Shown here piece by piece: positions 34,936-42,446 of a DNA stretch of 64,000 bases. Position numbers and translations under genes: made by a program. The stretch spans positions 1-64,000 of the forward strand of contig WGMU01000019.1 of assembly GCA_016124895.1 (NCBI GenBank), read 5' to 3'. This DNA is from a bacterium. GTDB lineage: Bacteria > Planctomycetota > Planctomycetia > Planctomycetales > Planctomycetaceae. The notes below the pieces were generated by a model. The model searched no databases, was not told where the DNA came from, and worked only from the letters and a program-made list of their open reading frames with translations. Every line of letters starts with the position of its first letter. Positions within the stretch are counted from its first letter, which is position 1.

Positions 34936-35772
34936 TCAGAACTCGTACGCCGGGTTCTTGACGTCGAAGTCGATGTCTTTCAGGCCAACGTTTGTTTTGA
35001 CGTTGAGGTACGTGTACTGCTCGACGATGGCCGGCTGTGCTCCGGTCTTCGCCGGGAAGTCAAACTGCTCGACGCGCACCGGCAGCTTGTTGTCCTTCTC
35101 CACGTACAGCCGCGTCATGTGGAACTTGACGCCGCGCGCCGGCTCGGCGTGCGACGATTCAAAGACGCGACATTCGACGTTGTCGACTTTGGCGTTCGGG
35201 AAGTAACGCACTTTGGTATCAGTGATCGCGATCTCGGACTGCCACTGAGCAATCACCTGATTGAGCATCGTCCGCATTCCGATCATCGTGACCGGATAGC
35301 GGGCTTCTTCCATGGCCTTGTTGCCTTTGGGATCCAGGCCAATGGTCCCGATCAGGCTGGTCAGGCCGGTCTCGTGAACGAGCAGATCGCCGTCGTTCTG
35401 ACCGTCGATGTAAATGACTTCGCGGCCTTCGGCGGGGGCTTCAAACCGCAGATAGACACTGAAGGGCTTCTCGCGCAGCTTCAGCGACATCCGCTGAGCG
35501 ATCCGCTTTTTGCCCACCATCTCGTTCTTATGAAATGTCGCCGTGTAGTCCTCGATGGAATCCAGCGCGTCCAGACTGTCGGCCGCCATGTGCAGCCCGG
35601 CAGCCAGCGGATGCGACTTGCTGACTTTGGACGTAATGGCCGCAATTCGCGGCGTTTCGGCGAGCAGTGCCTGCGGCAGGGCTCCCAGCGCAAACGCGCC
35701 GGCGGCCAGAGTCTTCAGCGACTGGCGGCGGCTGATTGAAGCAGCCTGATCATGGGAGAGCAGTTGAGTCAT
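34936..35772 (-). CDS. DUF1571 family protein, Tat-exported
   Basis: This 278-residue protein carries a twin-arginine signal (SRRQSLKTLAAGAF, residues about 14-40) and the DUF1571 domain typical of planctomycetes. Conserved pieces are SIEDYTATFHKNEMVGKK, SVYLRFEAPAEGREVIYIDGQN, a TMIGMRTMLNQ helix and the C-terminal IVEQYTYLNVKTNVGL. The fold is thought to resemble lipoprotein-binding LolA-like beta domains, but no function is established. Export of a folded protein is likely. No ribosome binding site is striking. Upstream sequence to 36226 is noncoding. Confidence 0.88.
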   Translation of the reverse strand: MTQLLSHDQAASISRRQSLKTLAAGAFALGALPQALLAETPRIAAITSKVSKSHPLAAGLHMAADSLDALDSIEDYTATFHKNEMVGKKRIAQRMSLKLREKPFSVYLRFEAPAEGREVIYIDGQNDGDLLVHETGLTSLIGTIGLDPKGNKAMEEARYPVTMIGMRTMLNQVIAQWQSEIAITDTKVRYFPNAKVDNVECRVFESSHAEPARGVKFHMTRLYVEKDNKLPVRVEQFDFPAKTGAQPAIVEQYTYLNVKTNVGLKDIDFDVKNPAYEF

Positions 35773-36106
35773 AGCTTCCTCGTGTTTGGTCGCGACACGA
35801 GCATCCGTGCGAAGTGATCGCGGTTGAGTTCCAGAATTGCGGCGTACCTGCGGCGGCGTGTTTCAACGCTCCGACCATGAGCTGCGCTGGTCAGTGCCCT
35901 GTCCTCCTGAGGCATGTTGAGGTATCGACTCGGGCCGCCGGCACGATCGACCATTTGGATTCGCTCCGTCACATGGAACGGAGGCCCGCAACCCGCTGCT
36001 TGCATATTCGGATCAGTCCGGCGACTCACTCAGTGCCGACACTCAGGCAGGTATCACTGACGGTGCGGTCTCTGTCACTCAAACGCCGAAACTCCAGGGG
36101 AATTCC

Positions 36107-36171
36107 TGACGGGAAAATCCGCAATCCTCCATGACGGGAAAATTGTTTGGCGCATTTTCTGACGGCGCAAA
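36107..36171. repeat. three spaced direct repeats TGACGG
   Basis: TGACGGGAAAAT occurs at 36107-36118 and 36132-36143, with a weaker TGACGGCGCAAA at 36160-36171. Start-to-start distances are 25 and 28 bases. They sit about 335 bases upstream of the DUF1571 start and could be protein-binding sites or chance. Confidence 0.35.
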
Positions 36172-36197
36172 AAAAAGAGCGACGAATGAATCGTCGC
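36169..36197 (-). terminator. intrinsic terminator of the 36227-36802 gene
   Basis: On the minus strand the arm GCGACGA (36197-36191) pairs with TCGTCGC (36185-36179) across a 5-base loop and is followed by eight T residues (36176-36169). It ends the gene that stops at 36227. Confidence 0.85.
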
Positions 36198-36226
36198 CCT
36201 GAAAAGTGACTGATCGGCCGCGGAAA

Positions 36227-36802
36227 TTAAGGGCTGACATCCGGGTTGTCGTTGTTAGTGGCTTCCACGATAGCGATCGTTCCACCGGCAATCACTCCAG
36301 CGCCGATCGCAAGTGTCGTCAGCGACGCTCCTCCACCAAAACCACCGAGCCCCAGAAATCCACCGGGCTGGGCTCGCACGACCGGGTCATCGTTCACAAC
36401 AAGGGCCAGCCGTGAAGCCTGCTTCGGAGCGGTTCCGTTCTTCCAGATACGGAACAGGCTCGAACCCTTCGACGACGACACCTGATAGACGCCGCCCTTC
36501 AGCCCTCGAACTTCAAAATGGCCGCGAGCGTTCGTCTTCGCCACCGCGATCTGCTTACGGCCCTGATGAATCTGAATCGGCGACTCAGCTTCTGGCTTAC
36601 CCTGAGCATCGACGAGGTAGCCCGACAGCACGCCGCCGGCATCCAGTGAGACATCGCGGATCTGAACGGCTGGTCCGCGGGCCTCTTTTTCACGGGCCTC
36701 TTCGCCAGACGGAGCCTGACCGGCCATGACAGGACCCGGCAGGGCGACGGCAATTCCCGTCAGGATTACCAGCGTGCTCTTCCAGAGGCGTTGAATTCTC
36801 AT
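36227..36802 (-). CDS. secreted carboxypeptidase-regulatory-like domain protein
   Basis: This 191-residue protein has a signal peptide (MRIQRLWKSTLVILTGIAVA, cleavage near VMAG) and one CarboxypepD_reg-like beta-sandwich (about residues 50-120: LSGYLVDAQGKPEAESPIQI, then GHFEVRGLKGGVYQV). The C-terminus has a Gly-rich hydrophobic stretch (about 145-180, LTTLAIGAGVIAGGTIAIV) that could cross a membrane, followed by NNDNPDVSP. Such exported planctomycete proteins often end this way. The start at 36802 is chosen for its signal peptide; extension to 37018 adds non-homologous residues. A good terminator follows. Confidence 0.78.
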   Translation of the reverse strand: MRIQRLWKSTLVILTGIAVALPGPVMAGQAPSGEEAREKEARGPAVQIRDVSLDAGGVLSGYLVDAQGKPEAESPIQIHQGRKQIAVAKTNARGHFEVRGLKGGVYQVSSSKGSSLFRIWKNGTAPKQASRLALVVNDDPVVRAQPGGFLGLGGFGGGASLTTLAIGAGVIAGGTIAIVEATNNDNPDVSP

Positions 36803-37300
36803 CCTGATCCAATCCTTGTCGCTGATTCGGCGCAGTTTGCGCTGTGAGTACCGACTGCTTGAAGCGGACACATTCCCCAGGAGCGACCGGCAATTCAGCG
36901 CGCCCACCCCGATGGCAGTCACACTCGAACTGCTGCCCAGTGTCCGCAGAGACGACACACTGCCTGCAGTATCGGGATACGGTGATTGACGCCTCGAAAG
37001 AATCGGCCCAACAGTCACAGGCTGCTGACGAATTCGAGCGGTTGCCCCCGCAAAGCTTCACAGGCTTACTTAACGCGGCCCCTCATAAGGGCATGACAGA
37101 GACCTCAACCGACAGAACCGACGACCGAACCTGTTGAGAAGGAACGGGTTGTTGAGATCGCACTCGACCGGCTCGACCTCTGCTGGATTGGACGGATCCG
37201 ACGCGGCGACTACGCTTGCCGGACGCGCATCCCGCGGTCTTGACGAGCCGGCCGACGCCGACTCCGGATTCCCGCAACGCTTCAGCAGTCGGGCTGGCCG
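36803..37300. other. intergenic stretch between divergent genes, no gene seen
   Basis: No gene is supported across 498 bases. The region should hold promoters for the secreted protein (minus) and the EboE-like gene (plus), but I could not identify reliable -35 and -10 boxes. Confidence 0.45.
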
Positions 37301-38467
37301 ATGACTTTCAGTACGCATCCACTGAGCTATTGCAGCAACGTTCACCCAGGGCTGAGCGTTGACGAAGTCCAGCGCGGCTTGACCGAGTTCACTCGGCCGG
37401 TCAGGGAAAATGCAGGCGATCTGGCGGCGGGACTGTGGCTCGCTCAGCCCGTCATCGAGGAACTGCTGACGACCGCCGGGCGGCTCGACCAGTTTGTCGG
37501 ATTTCTGCAGGACAGCGGCCTGACGTGCTACACGTTCAACGCGTTTCCGTATGGCAACTTTCACGATACCCGCGTCAAAGAGAACGTTTACCTGCCCGAC
37601 TGGACTCGCGATTCGCGCTGGCGGTACACGCTCGACTGCGCCCGCGTACTCGCCCGTCTGCTTCCGCCCGAGATCGACTGGGGCAGCCTGTCGACCGTGC
37701 CGCTGGGCTTCAAGGAGTTCCCACAGCCGGTCGACTTTCAGGATCAGTGTGCGCAGCGACTGATTGATCTCGCGCAGAACCTGTCAAAACTTCGAGATGA
37801 GACCGGCCGGACTATCCGCCTGGCGATCGAACCGGAACCGTTCTGCGTGCTGGAGACGACCGACGAAACGCTCGACTTCTTTCAACGATTGCGGAAGCTG
37901 GCCGCCGACCGCAACTCGCTCGACGAGGTCTATGACTTCATCGGTGTCTGTTACGACGTCTGTCATCAGTCGGTCGAGTTTGAAGATGTCGCCGATTCGC
38001 TGCGTCGGCTGGAAGCGGCAGACATCGCCATCAACAAAGTTCATATCTCGTGCGCAATTCGTGTCGAGCACCCGGCCGAAAACGAGGACACCCGTCGGGC
38101 GCTCGCACGCTACGCCGAGCCACGTTACCTGCACCAGATGCTGGGCCGCACGGCTGACGGGACGATTCACCGGCTCGTCGATCTGACCGAAGAAAACGCT
38201 CTGCATCCGAATGCGGACTTCGCCTCCGCCGATGAATGGCGGATCCACTTTCACGTCCCGGTCAACGCCGAATCACTCGGTCCACTGCAGACGACACGTC
38301 CCGACCTGCGTACCGCGCTGGCGACCGTGAAAGATCTCGCCGACTGCCCGCATCTGGAAGTCGAGACCTACACCTGGGAAGTTCTGCCGGGCGCTGAGAA
38401 GCCATCGCTTGTCGACGGCCTGTCAGAAGAACTCCGCGCAACACAGCAACTGCTCGACGAACTCTGA
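37301..38467 (+). CDS. eboE: EboE-like metabolite traffic protein (TIM barrel)
   Basis: This 388-residue protein has the xylose-isomerase-like TIM barrel of EboE. It opens LSYCSNVHPGLSVDEVQRGL and contains CYTFNAFPYGNFHDTRVKENVY, LAIEPEPFCVLETTDETLDF, GVCYDVCHQSVEFED and HFHVPVNAESLGPLQTT near residue 318. EboE belongs to a conserved cluster (eboA-F) linked to transport of terpenoid-like or scytonemin-related precursors to the periplasm. None of the other ebo genes lies beside it; the neighbours are an envelope protein and lpxI. The call rests on motif resemblance; a general sugar isomerase is the alternative. Confidence 0.78.
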   Translation: MTFSTHPLSYCSNVHPGLSVDEVQRGLTEFTRPVRENAGDLAAGLWLAQPVIEELLTTAGRLDQFVGFLQDSGLTCYTFNAFPYGNFHDTRVKENVYLPDWTRDSRWRYTLDCARVLARLLPPEIDWGSLSTVPLGFKEFPQPVDFQDQCAQRLIDLAQNLSKLRDETGRTIRLAIEPEPFCVLETTDETLDFFQRLRKLAADRNSLDEVYDFIGVCYDVCHQSVEFEDVADSLRRLEAADIAINKVHISCAIRVEHPAENEDTRRALARYAEPRYLHQMLGRTADGTIHRLVDLTEENALHPNADFASADEWRIHFHVPVNAESLGPLQTTRPDLRTALATVKDLADCPHLEVETYTWEVLPGAEKPSLVDGLSEELRATQQLLDEL

Positions 38468-38492
38468 AACACGGCGGCATTGAACGGCAGTA

Positions 38493-39389
38493 TCACGCCG
38501 CTGAGCTGAGCTGCAGTTCGTCGGCGTTCAGCGAGACAACCGCAATGCCAAGCTTGTCGGCGAGGTCCAGCACTTCCTGCTGATCAAGCATGATGGTCAT
38601 GCCGGCTTCAATCGCCAGACAGCGGGCACCAGCCTGGTGCATAGTCTGAATTGTTTTGACACCAACCGCCGGCACGTCAAACCGCATGTCCTGCTGCGGC
38701 TTCGCAACCTTGACGACCGTCATATTGCCGCGGCGGCAAAGCTGGCCGGCACGTTCGATGCAGCGATCGGTGCCTTCGATCGCTTCGACGGCGATCACCG
38801 CCAGATCGTTGACGACGATCGACTGGCCAATATCGAGGCCGCCCATGCTGCGGGCGATGTCCCAGCCGAACCGGATGTCGCGCCACTGCGCGGCTGTCGG
38901 CTTGCGGTTCGTCAGAAATCCATGTTCCACGAGAAGCTCCGGACAGTATTGAAGTGCTGAGTCGAACGTGATCCGGTCGCGTTCGAACTCGCTGATCACC
39001 GCAAGTAACAGCGTGTCGTCCTTGCGGTCCTTTTTGAAGACGTAGGAAAACAGTAGATGCCACGCACGCAGATCCGGCATGAACTGCCACCAGCCGCGCC
39101 GCTGCCACAGAATGACCTTTTCGATCTTACCCGCCATCACTGCGTGCCGAACGTTGTGACGTCTGAAGGCTCGAATCGCTCGCCCCACCTTACTGATGGG
39201 AACGGTCTCGAATGATGCGCAGCAGTCGCGGAGTTCCTCTGGAGCCATCCCCTGCACACCGACGGCGTGAACGGCGTATCCCTGCTGTCTGGCCGCTTCA
39301 GCAAACAGCACTGGAAACCGGCCGGCACCGGCCAGCAGGCCGATCGGCTCATCGATATCGGGAGTCGCGTCGAGATCGAGAATCTGCAT
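38493..39389 (-). CDS. lpxI: UDP-2,3-diacylglucosamine diphosphatase LpxI
   Basis: This 298-residue enzyme cleaves UDP-2,3-diacylglucosamine to lipid X and UMP, a step of lipid A synthesis carried out by LpxI in bacteria that lack LpxH. It opens IGLLAGAGRFPVLFAEAA and has VMAGKIEKVILW, WDIARSMGGLDIGQSIVV, AVEAIEGTDRCIERAG and GAGARCLAIEAG-like segments (here QAGARCLAIEAGMTIMLD). It is a peripheral cytoplasmic-membrane enzyme by family. The start is the ATG at 39389; a TTG two codons earlier is less likely. lpxD lies just upstream on the same strand, 123 bases away. Confidence 0.92.
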   Translation of the reverse strand: MQILDLDATPDIDEPIGLLAGAGRFPVLFAEAARQQGYAVHAVGVQGMAPEELRDCCASFETVPISKVGRAIRAFRRHNVRHAVMAGKIEKVILWQRRGWWQFMPDLRAWHLLFSYVFKKDRKDDTLLLAVISEFERDRITFDSALQYCPELLVEHGFLTNRKPTAAQWRDIRFGWDIARSMGGLDIGQSIVVNDLAVIAVEAIEGTDRCIERAGQLCRRGNMTVVKVAKPQQDMRFDVPAVGVKTIQTMHQAGARCLAIEAGMTIMLDQQEVLDLADKLGIAVVSLNADELQLSSAA

Positions 39390-39512
39390 GTTCAATTCCG
39401 GCTGTGGTTGACGATCCTTCGTCGCCGGTGAGTTCTGGTTGCCTGTGATTTCTGAGAGAGAACTCAGCCCCGGATCCTTCCGGAAGACTGCTGACTTTGT
39501 TTCAACGACTGA

Positions 39513-40598
39513 TCAGGCGGCATCCGCAGTGGCGTGTGACTTCAGTTCGTCGAGTTGTTCGGTCAGTTGAGCGACCTGCTTTTCGAGGCTCTTCACCGTC
39601 GAACGCATCTCCGGCAGCTTGTTCTGGACCATCAGAACGCGTGAGGCTTCTTCCATCGGTCGAGCCGGATAGCCGGCCCACGTCTCGCCCGCTGGAACGT
39701 CCTTATGGAACCCCGACCCGGCAGCGAGCGACGCACCCGTACCGATATTGATGTGATCGCCAACGCCAACCTGACCGCCCGCGCGAACGTAGTCGCCTGT
39801 CGAACAGGACCCCGCGATGCCGACCTGCGAGGCAAACGCATTGTGTTTTCCGATCTGACAGTTGTGCGCCACCATGACCAGGTTGTCGATCTTCGTCCCC
39901 TGACCGACGACCGTTGCGTCGATCGCCGCGCGGTCAATCGTCGCATTGGCCCCAACCTCGACATCGTCTTCGATGCGCACGGTCCCGAGTTGCGGCACTT
40001 TCTCGAACCGGCCGTTGCGGAAGCGGTATCCGAAACCGTCCGCCCCGATGACCGCACCGGCGTGCAGAATGACGCGATTGCCGATTTCGACGTCTGAGTA
40101 CAGGACCACGCGCGGGTGCAGCGTCACACCGTCGCCGATCCGGCAACCCGCTCCGATCACCACGCCGGGGTGAATATCACAGTTCTCGCCGATGACGACG
40201 TCGTCGCCGATCACTGCCGTCGGAAAAACATTGGTGCCAGTGCCAATCGACGCCGATTCGGCAATCACTGCGGCGGGCGAACAGCCGAAGTCAGGCCGGG
40301 ACCGCTGCGGCCGGGTTTCCGCCAGCAGCGAGAGAAACGCGTCCTGAGCATCGTCGACGACAATCAGCGTCAGGCTCTCACGCTGCGAATCGGACAGTTC
40401 GGACTCGCGCGCCGTGCTGATCAGAACAGCCGCCGCAGAGCAGTTCGCCAGCTCGCGGAGCTTCGTATCTTCGCCGAGAAACGTCAGGTCGCCGGGCACG
40501 GAATCGCTCAGCGGAGCCAGTCCGGTAACCGTCGTCTCCACATTGCCGACGACGCGACCGTTGAGTCGTTCAGCCAGTGCGCCCACTGTCGCTTCCAT
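39513..40598 (-). CDS. lpxD: UDP-3-O-acylglucosamine N-acyltransferase LpxD
   Basis: This 361-residue protein adds the N-linked acyl chain in the third step of lipid A synthesis, using acyl-ACP. The N-terminal part (residues 1-100) is the uridine-binding domain; residues about 105-310 form a left-handed beta-helix of hexapeptide repeats (IGTGTNVFPTAVIGDDV and similar); the catalytic His is in MVAHNCQIG. The C-terminal helix, about 315-361, forms a coiled-coil trimer element (MRSTVKSLEKQVAQLTEQL). The start at 40598 has AAGGA seven bases upstream; an ATG at 40646 adds 16 residues without similarity. It precedes lpxI. Confidence 0.94.
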   Translation of the reverse strand: MEATVGALAERLNGRVVGNVETTVTGLAPLSDSVPGDLTFLGEDTKLRELANCSAAAVLISTARESELSDSQRESLTLIVVDDAQDAFLSLLAETRPQRSRPDFGCSPAAVIAESASIGTGTNVFPTAVIGDDVVIGENCDIHPGVVIGAGCRIGDGVTLHPRVVLYSDVEIGNRVILHAGAVIGADGFGYRFRNGRFEKVPQLGTVRIEDDVEVGANATIDRAAIDATVVGQGTKIDNLVMVAHNCQIGKHNAFASQVGIAGSCSTGDYVRAGGQVGVGDHINIGTGASLAAGSGFHKDVPAGETWAGYPARPMEEASRVLMVQNKLPEMRSTVKSLEKQVAQLTEQLDELKSHATADAA

Positions 40599-40934
40599 GC
40601 AGAAGTCCTTCTCCGGATGCCGTGTCGTTTTCGGAAGCGAATCCACCGGGCGCAGTCATCGAGACACTGTGCGTCTCGACCGGCCCGCGGACTCGGTCGG
40701 TCGCGACTGCTGCTGTCTCCACCGCAAAACGGCGCAGCCACGCAGCCTCATCACCACCAGCCGCGAGTTGTAAGCCAATCCCAAAAAACCCGACAAGACG
40801 AGCTTTAACCGCTGACACATCCCTTCCGCTCCTCACCTCAGCCGCCCTGCGTCCGACATTGACACAACAGTCCTGTCTGAGAACATCCACGCGGCCGAAC
40901 AAGCCGCAACTCTGACCGGTGAGGAGAAACCGCC
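40599..40934. other. divergent intergenic stretch, no gene seen
   Basis: No gene. A TTGACA at 40859-40864 could be a -35 box for the thiolase gene, but the hexamer 17 bases on (AACATC) is a poor -10. GGTGAGGAG just before 40935 is the thiolase ribosome binding site. Confidence 0.45.
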
Positions 40935-42092
40935 ATGCGACAGGCTGTCGTTGTTGATGCCGTCCGGACCCCGATTGCGAAAGCTCACCCCGAAACGGGA
41001 AACTTTCGCGACGTCCGCGCTGACGAACTTTCCGCCGGTCTGATGGCGGCACTCGTCGAACGCACCGGAATCGATCCGCAGCTCATCGACGACGTCCGCT
41101 GGGGCTGCGTCCAGCAGCAGGGCGAGCAGGGCTTCGACGTCGCACGTATAGCCGCGCTGATGGCCGGCCTGCCAATCGAAACCGGCGGTGTCACGATCAA
41201 CCGCAACTGCGCGTCGAGTCTGCAGGCCATCAATGACTGCGCGATGAGCATCGCGGCCGGCTGCGAAGACGTGCAGATCGCCGGCGGCATCGAGCACATG
41301 CACCACATCCCGGCGAGCAAGGATTACAACCCCGCGCCCGGCCTCTTCTTCCGGCACAGCGAAGCCATCATGAACATGGGGCTGACTGCCGAGTACCTCG
41401 CGATGAAGTATCAGATTCCGCGCGCGGCGCAGGACGAGTTCGCCGCTCGGAGCAACCAGCTCGCTGCCGAAGCAACAAACAGCGGCGCATTCGGCAGAGA
41501 GATCATGCCGACCTGGGGCCGCAGCGCCGAGGGTCGCAAGGAACTGATTACTGCCGATCAGGGCGTCCGAGGCGACACAACTCCGGAGGTGCTCAGCAAA
41601 CTGCCGCCCGTCTTCAACCCCGCTGGTGGAAGTGTCACGGCGGGCAACAGCTCGCAGCTCAGTGTCGGAGCGTCCGCGCTCCTGATCATGTCCGAAGAAC
41701 GGGCCAGCGAACTCGGCTTCAAACCGCTGGCCCGGATCAGGTCGATGGCGGTCGCTGGCGTCGCTCCCGAAGAGATGGGCATCGGACCGGTCCCGGCTGT
41801 CCATAAGGTGCTGCAGCGCGCCGGACTGACGCTCGACCAGATCGACTGTATCGAGATCAACGAAGCCTTCGCGGTGCAGGTGTTGAGCGTCCTTAAACTA
41901 CTGGGCATCAGTGAGGAGAAAGTCAACACCCGCGGCGGCGCCGTCGCGATGGGACATCCACTCGGAGCCAGCGGCGCCCGTATCGCCGTCACACTGCTGC
42001 ACCGCATGCGCGACTCCGGCGCAAAATACGGTCTGGCCACTCTCTGTGTCGGTCAGGGCCAGGGCGTCGCGACGGTGTTCGAGACTGTCTGA
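40935..42092 (+). CDS. acetyl-CoA C-acyltransferase (thiolase)
   Basis: This 385-residue thiolase either makes acetoacetyl-CoA or cleaves 3-ketoacyl-CoA in fatty acid beta-oxidation. The nucleophilic Cys sits in NRNCASSLQA (about residue 93). The catalytic block is INEAFAVQ, then GGAVAMGHPLGASGARI with its His, and CVGQGQGVA near the end, where the usual Gly-Gly-Gly is GQG. It has no signal peptide and should be cytoplasmic. The best ribosome binding site in the region, GTGAGGAG, precedes the ATG. No other beta-oxidation gene is adjacent, so direction and pathway are undecided. Confidence 0.93.
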   Translation: MRQAVVVDAVRTPIAKAHPETGNFRDVRADELSAGLMAALVERTGIDPQLIDDVRWGCVQQQGEQGFDVARIAALMAGLPIETGGVTINRNCASSLQAINDCAMSIAAGCEDVQIAGGIEHMHHIPASKDYNPAPGLFFRHSEAIMNMGLTAEYLAMKYQIPRAAQDEFAARSNQLAAEATNSGAFGREIMPTWGRSAEGRKELITADQGVRGDTTPEVLSKLPPVFNPAGGSVTAGNSSQLSVGASALLIMSEERASELGFKPLARIRSMAVAGVAPEEMGIGPVPAVHKVLQRAGLTLDQIDCIEINEAFAVQVLSVLKLLGISEEKVNTRGGAVAMGHPLGASGARIAVTLLHRMRDSGAKYGLATLCVGQGQGVATVFETV

Positions 42093-42446
42093 CCGTCGCG
42101 TCTGCCAAACGCGAGACTCGTCGCGTTGAAAGCAGCCGCCAGCAATGCCATCGCCAGGTTTCTCCGAAACCTGTGTCAACGGAGCAGCAGTCGTCATCCC
42201 GCGAACTGGCTCGTTCGACACGCAGGCTCGCTCGTCTGACGTTCTGAGAAACTCGACTGCTGTTGAACATCGACTGTTCACAGTGCCTCACCGCGTGTGT
42301 CAGATCGTTGCGACCGACTCATCGATCGATCACGATGCCTTCGCCTGATCGGCCGTTCGGCCGCGCTGGCTGATTTCCGGTGGCGTTTCCGACGTTTTCC
42401 CGAAATCCAGCCCGCTCTTCACTGCATCTTCAGAAAGGACATCCCA
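42093..42446. other. intergenic stretch, no gene seen
   Basis: No gene. A hairpin AACGCGA/TCGCGTT (42108-42114 with 42121-42127) lies just after the thiolase stop but has no T-run. An in-frame ATG at 42297 would extend the EF-G-like gene by 50 residues with no similarity, so it is treated as leader. Confidence 0.45.

Larger units (their letters stand above)
35773..36226. other. intergenic stretch with direct repeats and a terminator
   Basis: No gene is seen in 454 bases. The right part holds three TGACGG units: identical TGACGGGAAAAT at 36107-36118 and 36132-36143, and a diverged TGACGGCGCAAA at 36160-36171. The terminator of the carboxypeptidase-regulatory-domain gene lies at 36169-36197. 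Confidence 0.5.

Noticed and set aside
42108-42127. AACGCGA/TCGCGTT hairpin as terminator of the thiolase gene
   Set aside because: Good stem but no T-run on either strand; left as a note in the gap entry.
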